Assembly: GCF_021088345.1 (NCBI RefSeq)
Contig: NZ_CP088156.1
Span: 6,386,001 to 6,450,000, forward strand
DNA from: Bradyrhizobium ontarionense
GTDB lineage: Bacteria > Pseudomonadota > Alphaproteobacteria > Rhizobiales > Xanthobacteraceae
Reading direction: 5' to 3'
Length of the DNA stretch: 64,000 nucleotides
Part shown: in pieces, positions 35,092 through 42,604 of the stretch
How the letters are laid out: each line of letters begins with the position of its first letter
How positions within the stretch are numbered: position 1 is the stretch's first letter
Program-made: the position numbers and the translations under genes
The notes under the pieces: model-generated
What the model was told of the DNA's origin: nothing
Seen by the model: the letters and a program-made list of their open reading frames with translations, nothing else
The model's database searches: none

Positions 35092-36717
35092 CTATTCAAG
35101 TTCGATGGGCTGGTAGGCGCCGCTGTCGTTCAGAGCCGTGCCCCAGATCTTGTGAGATGCCTGGTGTTCGGCGCGTTCGAAGCCGAGCTGGGCGCCGAGG
35201 CCGAGATCGACGTTGCGCATCGTCTCGAGCGTGTCGACCAGCTGCTCGGTGTCGAAACTGGGGCCGGCGCGCTTCAATCCCTCGATGAGGACGCTCGCCG
35301 ATATATAGCCTTCCAGCGAGGTATAATCCGCCGGTTCGCCGGGGAAGTACTTCGCAAGCGCGTTCTTGTACTCCAGCACCAGGCTCGAATAGCCGGAGAC
35401 GCCGGGGACGGTTTGCGTGACGATGACGCCATCGGCGTAGCGCGGACCAAGCAGCATCAATTCGCTGGCAAGCGCGGAGCCGCCGACCGCGGAGATGTTG
35501 GCGAAGATCGCGCCCGGGAAGACATCGTGCGCCTTCTCGATGAACTTGGCTGCGGCCCGGGTCGTTGCCAGCATGACCACGGCCCGGACCGGCGTCTTCA
35601 GCAGCTTCAGCTGGTTGATGGCGTCGTCCACATCCACCGTGTTGCGCGGATAGTTGACCCGGGCGATCGCATTGTCATTGGCGCCGAGCGCGCGAAACGC
35701 CTTGGCGACACCCGCAAAGCCGGCATCGCCGAACGCGTCGTTCTGCGCGAACACGACGATCTGGCGCGGCTGCAGCTTGCGGAGCTTGACCAGATACCGG
35801 ACGATCGCGTCGGTTTCCTCGGCATAGCTCGGTCGGTAGTTGAAGACGTAGCGGTCGGGCGGATCGTGGCGCACCACATTGGCGCCGGTGTAGGGCGCGA
35901 AAAACAGCGCGCGCCGCTCCAGCGCATAGGGGATCGCAACCGCGGCGGTCGCCGAGCCGAAATTGCAGATGAAGCCGAACACCTGCTCCTTTTCATGGAG
36001 CTGCTTCATCGCATCGAGCGTGCGCGCCGGATCATAGCCGTCGTCGGCGGTCACGAGCTTCAGCACGCGGCCGTTGATGCCGCCCGCTTCATTGGTGCGA
36101 TTGAACGCCGCCTCGACGCCGATCTTCAGCAGCCGCCCGCTTTCCTTCACCGGGCCGCCATAGGGGATGACCATGCCGAACTTCATGTCGCTCTGCGTGA
36201 TGCCGCGGACGGCGCCCGCAGGCGGCAGGATCTGCGCCGGCGCGGTTGCGGCCTGCGCGCTCGATGGTCCGATCGTCACCACGGGCAGGTTGGATCGCGC
36301 TTGTGTCGGCGTGGCGAGCGACTGTTCGAGCTCGCCAAGCTGGCGATCCGCGCCGCGGCAATCCAGGCGACCGCCGGTGACGAGGCCGCGGCCTTCGGCG
36401 ACATAGCGGTCGAGCAGGCGTGTCAATTCGTCGCGATCGGCCTCGCTCGAAGCGGCCTCGCGGATGACCATCTGAAACTTCTCGATGATCGCCTGAATAC
36501 GCGGCCGCGCGATGTCGCGGCATGCGAGCGCCGAGCCGATGATCGGGCCGACGCGGCTACCGAGCTGGCGCGCCACGCCGACATTGTCGCCGGGCGCAGC
36601 CATGACGCCGCTCGTCGCAGCATCGCTGGTCGCGATGATGCCGAGCAGGGCGGCTGCCATACGGGCGTGAGCCCGCGGACGGCGTGCTGCCGCTTTCTGC
36701 GGTAGGACGTCGATCAT
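35092..36717 (-). CDS. Fusion protein: helical two-Cys domain + LivJ-type binding domain (array copy 3)
   Basis: The first of the three in transcription order, 541 residues. The N-terminus is longer and more basic (ARRPRAHARMAAALLGIIA) before the export signal. The helical domain keeps GSRVGPIIGSALACRDIARP, RDELTRLLDRYVAEGRG and the second cysteine in RLDCRGADRQLGELEQSL. The binding domain begins MKFGMVIPYGGPVKESGRL and ends HQASHKIWGTALNDSG. An extra Cys sits in FGFICNFGSATAAVAI. It follows the membrane-protein gene by 45 bp, so these two at least are likely cotranscribed. Ligand unknown. Confidence 0.87.
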   Translation of the reverse strand: MIDVLPQKAAARRPRAHARMAAALLGIIATSDAATSGVMAAPGDNVGVARQLGSRVGPIIGSALACRDIARPRIQAIIEKFQMVIREAASSEADRDELTRLLDRYVAEGRGLVTGGRLDCRGADRQLGELEQSLATPTQARSNLPVVTIGPSSAQAATAPAQILPPAGAVRGITQSDMKFGMVIPYGGPVKESGRLLKIGVEAAFNRTNEAGGINGRVLKLVTADDGYDPARTLDAMKQLHEKEQVFGFICNFGSATAAVAIPYALERRALFFAPYTGANVVRHDPPDRYVFNYRPSYAEETDAIVRYLVKLRKLQPRQIVVFAQNDAFGDAGFAGVAKAFRALGANDNAIARVNYPRNTVDVDDAINQLKLLKTPVRAVVMLATTRAAAKFIEKAHDVFPGAIFANISAVGGSALASELMLLGPRYADGVIVTQTVPGVSGYSSLVLEYKNALAKYFPGEPADYTSLEGYISASVLIEGLKRAGPSFDTEQLVDTLETMRNVDLGLGAQLGFERAEHQASHKIWGTALNDSGAYQPIELE

Positions 36718-36762
36718 TGTCGCCTTATGGGATGCTTTTGAATTCGGATCAGAGCAAGCGGG

Positions 36763-37401
36763 TTAGCGAACCCGCTCCATCTGTCCCGTCTTCTGGTTCC
36801 ACTGCATGAACTGCTGCAGCATGGGCTTTTCGGGAGTCTCCGCCTCGGCGGTCGGCGCCGGAGCATCCGTGGCCAGCAGGGACTTGAACTGCGACAGCGC
36901 CGGGACCGGGGCTTCGGCCCGCTCCGGCAGCGAACTGGTCTGGTCCGCCTTGGCGTCGTCCGCATCGGCAGCCACGGCCGGCAGCGTCTTCATCGACTGC
37001 ACGGCGGCGACGAATGATGAGCTCGCATCGGGCTGGCGCCACACCGGAACGATGTTGACGAAGAACAGCGCGACGACGGCAGCCACACCGGTTGCCGCGG
37101 CGAAGCGCCCGGCGATCTTGAACACGACCGAGCGGCGGTCGCGCTCACGCTCGAGATCCGGGGGCTCGCGCATGACTTGCGGGTTCAGCGACTGGCGAAG
37201 GGATTCGAACACGGCGGTCTCCAAGCGAGCATCGAGCGGTCCTTGCTGTCCCGAAGCGGGACGCTCGGCCGCCTCCGCTGCCTTGGCGTTGTCACCAACA
37301 AGAGATAGACGTGCTGCCTCCGGGCGTTCGCGCAGCCAGCGCGGCGCGTAGTGCAGCGGGTCTTGTGGGTTCATCGGATTCTGTTCACTCAACGAACTCA
37401 T
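36763..37401 (-). CDS. Single-pass membrane protein heading the binding-protein array
   Basis: A 212-residue protein starting at 37401 with AGAGGAG seven bases upstream. Residues 1-110 are polar and cytoplasmic-looking (YAPRWLRERPEAARLSL, DLERERDRRSVVFKI), one helix follows (FAAATGVAAVVALFFVNIVP), then about 85 residues with a Pro/Ala/Asp-rich stretch and a short conserved-looking end, MLQQFMQWNQKTGQMERVR. With positive residues before the helix, the C-terminal part should be periplasmic. No family is recognised. Position and spacing suggest it works with the three secreted binding proteins. Confidence 0.75.
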   Translation of the reverse strand: MSSLSEQNPMNPQDPLHYAPRWLRERPEAARLSLVGDNAKAAEAAERPASGQQGPLDARLETAVFESLRQSLNPQVMREPPDLERERDRRSVVFKIAGRFAAATGVAAVVALFFVNIVPVWRQPDASSSFVAAVQSMKTLPAVAADADDAKADQTSSLPERAEAPVPALSQFKSLLATDAPAPTAEAETPEKPMLQQFMQWNQKTGQMERVR

Positions 37402-37919
37402 ACGCTACTCCTCTGACGCTCGATTCCGGTAAACTGATACGCTACTGCCCTGGTCGTATGAGACGAATTTCAAACGAAGAGCGGGAGCGGTTCTGCCACC
37501 TCAGTCCACACGGAATCCTGTGCAGAATCAGACGTTTCGCGTCGATCACCGATCGCACGCCAGCGGTCCTTTCCTGCAAGGCGCCGCGGCACGTTACGTA
37601 TGCCTTTGGCGCCTGTTTCGATTCCATGCCCCGCCCCCTGACGAGTGTCAATTGATCGGAACCGCTTAAAGCCGTCGGCTCCGCATTATATGTACGTTAA
37701 AGTTATCATCATGATGTGATTAAAATGAGGCGTGTCAGGTCTTGACGCAGATGCTCGGGATTTGCGTCGCAATCGTGCCAAGATTGTGCCTTGATTCGAT
37801 CATCATCGAACTATGTCGGGCGGGCCGCGGTCGATTTTCGAGCGGCTTAGCGTCGATTTAACCATCCGTTAACCATCTGGCGCCGACAGTTAACCAATCA
37901 CTAAGAAGGGTTGGGTCGG
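37402..37919. other. Divergent intergenic region between the binding-protein array and minC
   Basis: About 520 bp with no supported gene. The part from 37670 to 37900 is AT-rich for this genome (TTATATGTACGTTAAAG, ATCATCATGATGTGATT) and probably carries promoters for both directions. It contains the TTAA-N7-TTAA box described separately and another TTAACC at 37890-37895. Small frames at 37442-37655 look non-coding. Confidence 0.6.
37858..37872 (+). promoter_or_regulatory. CtrA-type box upstream of minCDE
   Basis: TTAA-CCATCCG-TTAA followed by CC is an exact match to the alphaproteobacterial CtrA consensus TTAA-N7-TTAAC. It ends 47 bp before the minC ATG. CtrA control of division-site genes is known in other rhizobia. 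Confidence 0.65.
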
Positions 37920-38615
37920 ATGATCATGAGTGCAGGCGCTGAAACGGTACGTCCGCTTATTCGTCTGCGCGGGCGCTCCTATGTCGCCTTCGTCTTTTCG
38001 CCGGTCGTGCCGATTGCCGATTGGCTCAGCGAGCTCGACGCGACGCTGGCGGGCTCGCCGGGTTTCTTCGTCGGCAAGCCGATCGTGCTCGATCTCTCCG
38101 CAGTGGATCTGAGCCCGCTCGCGATCACCCACCTGATCAAGAGCATCGAGTCGCGCAACATCCGCGTGCTCGGGCTCGAAGGCGTGGAGCAGGCGCGGCT
38201 GTCGCTCGGCATGCCGCCATTGTTGTCCGGCGGCCGTCACTGCGCCGTGCAGGAGATCGAGCCCGAGAAGCCACAGCTGCAGCAGCCGACATCGCTGCTG
38301 CTCGATCAGCCCGTCCGCTCCGGCCAGTCGATCGTGTTTCCCGACGGCGACGTCACCGTGCTCGGCGCGGTGTCGTCGGGCGCCGAGATCGTCGCCGGCG
38401 GCTCCATTCATGTCTATGGCGCGCTGCGCGGCCGGGCGATGGCCGGCGTCAACGGCAATTCGGCGGCGCGGATCTATTGCCAGAAGATCGAGGCAGAGCT
38501 CGTCGCGATCGACGGTTACTACCAGACCGCGGAGCAGATCGACGCCGCGTTGCGCGGCCGGGCGGCGCAGGCCCGGCTCGAAGGTCATTCCATGAAGATC
38601 GTACCATTGAACTGA
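37920..38615 (+). CDS. minC: Septum site-determining protein MinC
   Basis: A 231-residue inhibitor of FtsZ assembly. Residues 1-100 are the N-terminal FtsZ-binding domain (IRLRGRSYVAFVFSPVVP, GFFVGKPIVLDLSAVDLS). A linker rich in Gln/Pro leads to the C-terminal beta-helix (about 125-231) with VRSGQSIVFPDGDVTVLGAV, GAEIVAGGSIHVYGALRGRA and ARIYCQKIEAELVAIDGYY, the MinD-binding and dimer surface. ATG 37920 is chosen; TTG 37911 and ATG 37926 are also open. It starts the minC-minD-minE operon. Confidence 0.95.
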   Translation: MIMSAGAETVRPLIRLRGRSYVAFVFSPVVPIADWLSELDATLAGSPGFFVGKPIVLDLSAVDLSPLAITHLIKSIESRNIRVLGLEGVEQARLSLGMPPLLSGGRHCAVQEIEPEKPQLQQPTSLLLDQPVRSGQSIVFPDGDVTVLGAVSSGAEIVAGGSIHVYGALRGRAMAGVNGNSAARIYCQKIEAELVAIDGYYQTAEQIDAALRGRAAQARLEGHSMKIVPLN

Positions 38616-38635
38616 GTAGCAGGAGGGTTTGAGAG

Positions 38636-39451
38636 ATGGCGAAAGTACTTGTAGTGACGTCGGGCAAGGGTGGCGTCGGAAAGACCACCACGACGGCGGC
38701 CATGGGCGCTGCGCTGGCGCAGGCCGGCGAGAAGGTCGTCGTGGTCGATTTCGACGTCGGCCTGCGCAATCTCGATCTCGTCATGGGCGCGGAGCGGCGC
38801 GTCGTGTTCGATCTCATCAACGTCGTGCACGGCGTCGCCAAGCTGCCGCAGGCGCTGATCCGCGACAAGCGGCTGGAAAATCTCTGGCTGCTGCCGGCCT
38901 CGCAGACCAAGGACAAGGACGCGCTGACCGAGGACGGCGTCGGCCGCATCATCGCGGAGTTGCGCAAGACCTTCGACTGGGTGGTGTGCGACAGCCCCGC
39001 CGGCATCGAGCGCGGCGCAATGCTCGCGATGCGCTATGCCGACGAGGCGATCATCGTCACCAATCCCGAAGTGTCCTCGGTGCGCGATTCCGACCGCATC
39101 ATCGGCATGCTGGATTCGAAGACGGTGCGCGCCGAGAACGGCGAACGCGTCGAGAAGCACATCCTGATCACGCGCTATGATGCAGGCCGCGCCGCGCGCG
39201 GCGAGATGCTGTCGATCGACGACGTGCTGGAGATCCTGGCGACGCCGCTGCTCGGCATCGTGCCGGAGAGCCAGGACGTGCTGCGCGCCTCCAATGTCGG
39301 CTGCCCCGTCACCTTGAACAGCCCGGCCAGCGCGCCGGCCCGCGCCTATCACGACGCGATGCGCCGCCTGCTCGGCGAGGAGGTCGAGATGCAGATCCCG
39401 AGCGAGCGCAAGGGTCTCATGAACCTGCTGTTGGGACGGAGGGCTGCATGA
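38636..39451 (+). CDS. minD: Septum site-determining ATPase MinD
   Basis: A 271-residue membrane-cycling ATPase. The deviant Walker A motif is GKGGVGKTTT with both signature lysines (residues 11 and 16), followed by VVVDFDVGLRNLDLVMG and VVCDSPAGIERGAML (Walker B). The C-terminal amphipathic helix RKGLMNLLLGRRAA is the membrane-targeting sequence. It recruits MinC to the membrane and oscillates under MinE control. AGGAGGG precedes the ATG. Its ATG-A stop overlap with minE (39448-39451) couples their translation. Confidence 0.97.
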   Translation: MAKVLVVTSGKGGVGKTTTTAAMGAALAQAGEKVVVVDFDVGLRNLDLVMGAERRVVFDLINVVHGVAKLPQALIRDKRLENLWLLPASQTKDKDALTEDGVGRIIAELRKTFDWVVCDSPAGIERGAMLAMRYADEAIIVTNPEVSSVRDSDRIIGMLDSKTVRAENGERVEKHILITRYDAGRAARGEMLSIDDVLEILATPLLGIVPESQDVLRASNVGCPVTLNSPASAPARAYHDAMRRLLGEEVEMQIPSERKGLMNLLLGRRAA

Positions 39452-39723
39452 GCGTGTTGCGGCTCTTTACGGGGCGTACGGCCTCTGCGCCGGTCGCGCG
39501 GGAGCGGCTGCAGATCCTGCTCGCGCATGAGCGGAGCCTGCGCGGCCAGCCCGATCTCCTGATGCAGCTGCGCGAGGAAATCCTCGCCGTGGTTTCGCGC
39601 CATGTGGTACTCGATCCGGACAAGGTCATCGTCCGTATGGACCGGGGGAAGCATGTCTCGACGCTCGAGGTCGACATCGAACTGCCCAACGGCGCCGATC
39701 GCGCCTTTGCCAGCGCGGGCTGA
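39448..39723 (+). CDS. minE: Cell division topological specificity factor MinE
   Basis: A 91-residue protein overlapping the minD stop by four bases. The N-terminal basic helix MSVLRLFTGRTASAPVARERLQ anchors it, the anti-MinCD segment RLQILLAHERSLRGQPDL follows, and the dimerising strand region includes LREEILAVVSRHV and DKVIVRMDRG. It stimulates MinD ATPase to set the pole-to-pole pattern. Length is normal for the family. Confidence 0.95.
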   Translation: MSVLRLFTGRTASAPVARERLQILLAHERSLRGQPDLLMQLREEILAVVSRHVVLDPDKVIVRMDRGKHVSTLEVDIELPNGADRAFASAG

Positions 39724-39726
39724 CGC

Positions 39727-40518
39727 GTGGCGAGGCGCGCGCTGATGCGGCCGATCTTCCGCGTCGCGGACAATCAGGTCACCGTCAGTCCCGACGCCGC
39801 GGGTCCCTGGGATCCGACGATGCAACACGGCTCCGCGCCGTCGGCGCTGGCGGTGTGGGCGGCCGAACGCATCGCGACGAAGTCGCCGATGCGCATCGCC
39901 CGCGTCACCATCGACCTGATGCGGCCGGTGCCGCTCGCCGAGCTCACGGTCGAGACCGAGGTGCTGCGCGAAGGCCGCAAGATCCAGCTCTGCGCGGTGC
40001 GCTTGCGCGCCGGCGATACGGCCGTGGTCACCGCGACCGTGCTCAAGATCAGGCAGGATGCGGTGCCGTTGCCGGACGACGTCCGCGAGCTGCCGGTCGA
40101 TCTCGCAGGACCGGCCGATGCGCAGCCGGAGCCGGCGGATTTCTCGACCAGTCCCTTCGTCCGCGGCGTGACCCTGCGCGCCGCGCGCGGCCGTTTCGGC
40201 GTCAAGGGCCCGGGCGCGATCTGGTACCGCGTCGACTGGCCGCTGGTCGAGGGACACGCGGTCTCGCAGGCGATGCGCGCGGTGGTCGCGAGCGATTTCT
40301 GCAACGGCACCGCGGCCGCGCTCGACTTCCACAGCTACACGTTCCTCAATGCCGATCTCACCGTGAGCATGGCGCGCGAGCCGGTCGGCGACTGGATCCT
40401 GCTCGACGCCGAGAGCTGGATCGGCCCCGAAGGCGCCGGCCTCGCGATGGCACGGCTCGGCGACGTCAGAGGCTATTTCGGCCGCGTGGTGCAGAGCCTC
40501 GTCATCGAGAAGCGGTGA
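39727..40518 (+). CDS. Acyl-CoA thioesterase, double-hotdog type
   Basis: A 263-residue protein of the TesB-like/thioesterase-family type with two hotdog halves. The first contains TMQHGSAPSALAVWAAER, with the long helix after an His-Gly turn, and the strand MRIARVTIDLMRPVPLAELTVETEVLREGR. The second has FCNGTAAALDFHSYTFLNADLTVSMAREP, where Asp and Thr/Ser resemble the TesB active site. It begins with GTG three bases after the minE stop (ATG 39745 possible), so it is probably expressed with the Min operon. Why a thioesterase rides with MinCDE is not known. Confidence 0.82.
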   Translation: MARRALMRPIFRVADNQVTVSPDAAGPWDPTMQHGSAPSALAVWAAERIATKSPMRIARVTIDLMRPVPLAELTVETEVLREGRKIQLCAVRLRAGDTAVVTATVLKIRQDAVPLPDDVRELPVDLAGPADAQPEPADFSTSPFVRGVTLRAARGRFGVKGPGAIWYRVDWPLVEGHAVSQAMRAVVASDFCNGTAAALDFHSYTFLNADLTVSMAREPVGDWILLDAESWIGPEGAGLAMARLGDVRGYFGRVVQSLVIEKR

Positions 40519-40647
40519 ACGCGAGCGACTTGTTCTTGCGGTAATAAAGTGGGCTGCAGCCGCGGCGATGGTCCGGCTCGCGCAACGTCGACAGGCGCCG
40601 GCTCACAAGTTGTTCGATGCTCTGAGACGCGCCGCTTGCGCCCAAGC

Positions 40648-41472
40648 TCATATAGCGCTTCGCGGGCCGCCTCTGCCAGGATGCGATCGATCGGCCGGAT
40701 CGGCGCGCAGCGCCTCCCGGCATCGGTCTGCGAATGCCGTCAGATATGCGCCGATCTCGGCGGCGAGAGCTTCAGTCGGCTCGATGTCCTGCATGCTCAT
40801 GTTGAGCGCGTAGACCGGCAGGCCGTCCACAGCGATCGGCGTTGCGACGGCGAGCACACCTGGTTGCCACGACACCGCACAGTAGCCGTCCCGCCGGACC
40901 GAGCCGATCGATGTCTGGATGTCGGCGATCAGGGCCCTGGTGGCGGCCGCACTGCGGCGCCTGAACTGAACCATCAGCTTCGCCCGATCGCCTTCTGCGA
41001 TGCCCGCGAGATAGGCGCGGCCGAGCGAGGTCAACTCCATCGGGACCTGCTGGCCGGCGACGATGCTGCGCAGAGTCGGGCGGGGATTGTAGCGAATGGA
41101 TTCCAGGTACACCATCATGGTGCGATCGGCGGTCGCGAGACCGACATTGAGCCGGCGTCGCGTCGATTCGGCCCGCATCAGCGGACCAAGCACATTGAGC
41201 ACCGGCGATCCCATGCGAACGGAGTGGCCGAAGCTGAGAACCGCCGCGGCAAGCCGGTAGCCTCGCTCGGCCCTGATGTCGTCAAGCATGCCGAACGCGA
41301 CCAGCGTTTTGGTCAGGCGGCTGACCGTGGAGCGCGGCAGGCCGGTGCGCTCGGCGATCTCGCCATTGCCGAGCGTATCGACGCCCGGCCGAAAGGCACG
41401 CAGGATGTCGATGCCCCTCTCCAGCGAACGGTTGCCGTTTGCGCCGCCGGCATAACGTCTCGGTGCAGCCAC
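40648..41472 (-). CDS. IclR-family transcriptional regulator
   Basis: A 274-residue regulator. GTG at 41472 has an AGGAGG site seven bases upstream. The N-terminal winged helix (residues 15-85) reads RSLERGIDILRAF, then NGEIAERTGLPRSTVSRLTKTLVAFGML, the IclR helix-turn-helix. The C-terminal effector domain (about 95-260) includes LATADRTMMVYLESI and PMELTSLGRAYLAG. A 29-bp palindrome overlaps its ribosome-binding site, implying autoregulation. It is divergent from the enoyl-CoA hydratase gene and probably controls that operon in response to an aromatic or carboxylic acid metabolite. Confidence 0.92.
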   Translation of the reverse strand: MAAPRRYAGGANGNRSLERGIDILRAFRPGVDTLGNGEIAERTGLPRSTVSRLTKTLVAFGMLDDIRAERGYRLAAAVLSFGHSVRMGSPVLNVLGPLMRAESTRRRLNVGLATADRTMMVYLESIRYNPRPTLRSIVAGQQVPMELTSLGRAYLAGIAEGDRAKLMVQFRRRSAAATRALIADIQTSIGSVRRDGYCAVSWQPGVLAVATPIAVDGLPVYALNMSMQDIEPTEALAAEIGAYLTAFADRCREALRADPADRSHPGRGGPRSAI

Positions 41473-41480
41473 CGCGTTGC

Positions 41481-41509
41481 CTCCTCATTCCACTAAGTGG
41501 AATGAGGAG
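41481..41509. promoter_or_regulatory. 29-bp perfect palindrome, likely IclR operator
   Basis: CTCCTCATTCCACT and its exact complement AGTGGAATGAGGAG flank one central A. It begins nine bases before the IclR GTG and contains the Shine-Dalgarno of that gene. The inner core ACTnAGTGGAAT recurs at 48428-48444, in front of the ModA-like gene. Confidence 0.75.
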
Positions 41510-41808
41510 TATACCCTCTTTCGTGCCGATCCGGTATAGAGGCAGACAAATAAGCAAACGCAAAACATGCCGGGAGCACGAAACGCAATGTCTGACATTC
41601 CAGGTGGCTAGCTCCGGCTTCGTCCGGTCCGTTGACGATCACCCGACGGACGGCCGGTATAAATCATCACATCGCTGATCGCTCGGCCGAGGGTGCCCGA
41701 GATGCCCGGCCGGTCTCAACCGGCTGTCGGAGCGTCGTGCCGCGTATGTGCGCACGCAATGAAGGCCTTCGCACACCGTCAATCCCGTTCAAACACCGAG
41801 GCTCGCTC

Positions 41809-42600
41809 ATGACCTATCAGTTCATCGAATTCTCAGTTCATGCCGGCGTCGCAACCCTCGCGCTGAACCGGCCGGACCGCCGGAATGCCATGAGCGACGA
41901 CATGCGCGCGGAGTTCGTCGCCGCGCTGCAGACCGTCGCGAGCGACAAGGCGATCAAGGCCCTGGTGCTCACGGGCCGCGGCAGCGCGTTCTGCGCCGGC
42001 GGCGACATCGCCGGCATGAAGCAGCGCCTCGAGGCCCCGCAGGGAGAGGTCGCGTTCAACGGCTGGAGCAGGCAGCAGGGCGTGCACCGGGCGCAGGCGC
42101 TGCTGTTGAACCTCCCCAAGCCGACGGTCGCGGCGGTCAACGGCGCGGCAGCCGGGCTCGGCGCCGACACCGCGCTCGCGTGCGATTTTCTGATCGGCTC
42201 GGAACGCTCGCAATTCACGTGGTCCTATATCAAGCGCGGACTGATCCCGGACGGCGGCGGCCTGTACTTTCTCCCGCGCCGCGTCGGCTTGGCCAAGGCA
42301 AAGCAGCTGATCTTCACGGGGCGCATGGTCGAAGCCGGCGAAGCTGTTGCGCTCGGCATTCTCGACCGCAAGGTGCCGTCCGACGAGCTGCTGTCGGCCG
42401 CGCAGGGCTGGGCGGCCGAACTCGCGCAGGGCTCGCCGACGGCGCTCGCACTGGGCAAGAAAATTCTCAACGAGAGCTTCGAGCGCTCGGCCCACGAGAT
42501 CTTCGATCTCGGCAGCCAGGCGCAAGCCATCTGCTACACCAGCGCCGAGCACCGCGAAGCGGTCACGGCGTTCCTCGCTCGCTCGTCCGCGAAGGAGTGA
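41809..42600 (+). CDS. Enoyl-CoA hydratase/isomerase family protein
   Basis: A 263-residue crotonase-fold enzyme. The start at 41809 (MTYQFIEFSVHAGVATLALNRP) is the usual N-terminus; the frame upstream is not conserved-looking. The oxyanion-hole blocks are GSAFCAGGDIAGMK and AVNGAAAGLGADTALACDF. In the hydratase positions, ERSQFTWSYIKRGLIPDGGG shows Pro-Asp-Gly-Gly instead of the usual Glu-Gly-Gly-x-x-x; isomerases and other crotonases differ at this site, so hydration itself is not certain. It is four bases upstream of the acyl-CoA synthetase gene, in one operon. Confidence 0.9.
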   Translation: MTYQFIEFSVHAGVATLALNRPDRRNAMSDDMRAEFVAALQTVASDKAIKALVLTGRGSAFCAGGDIAGMKQRLEAPQGEVAFNGWSRQQGVHRAQALLLNLPKPTVAAVNGAAAGLGADTALACDFLIGSERSQFTWSYIKRGLIPDGGGLYFLPRRVGLAKAKQLIFTGRMVEAGEAVALGILDRKVPSDELLSAAQGWAAELAQGSPTALALGKKILNESFERSAHEIFDLGSQAQAICYTSAEHREAVTAFLARSSAKE

Positions 42601-42604
42601 TCTC

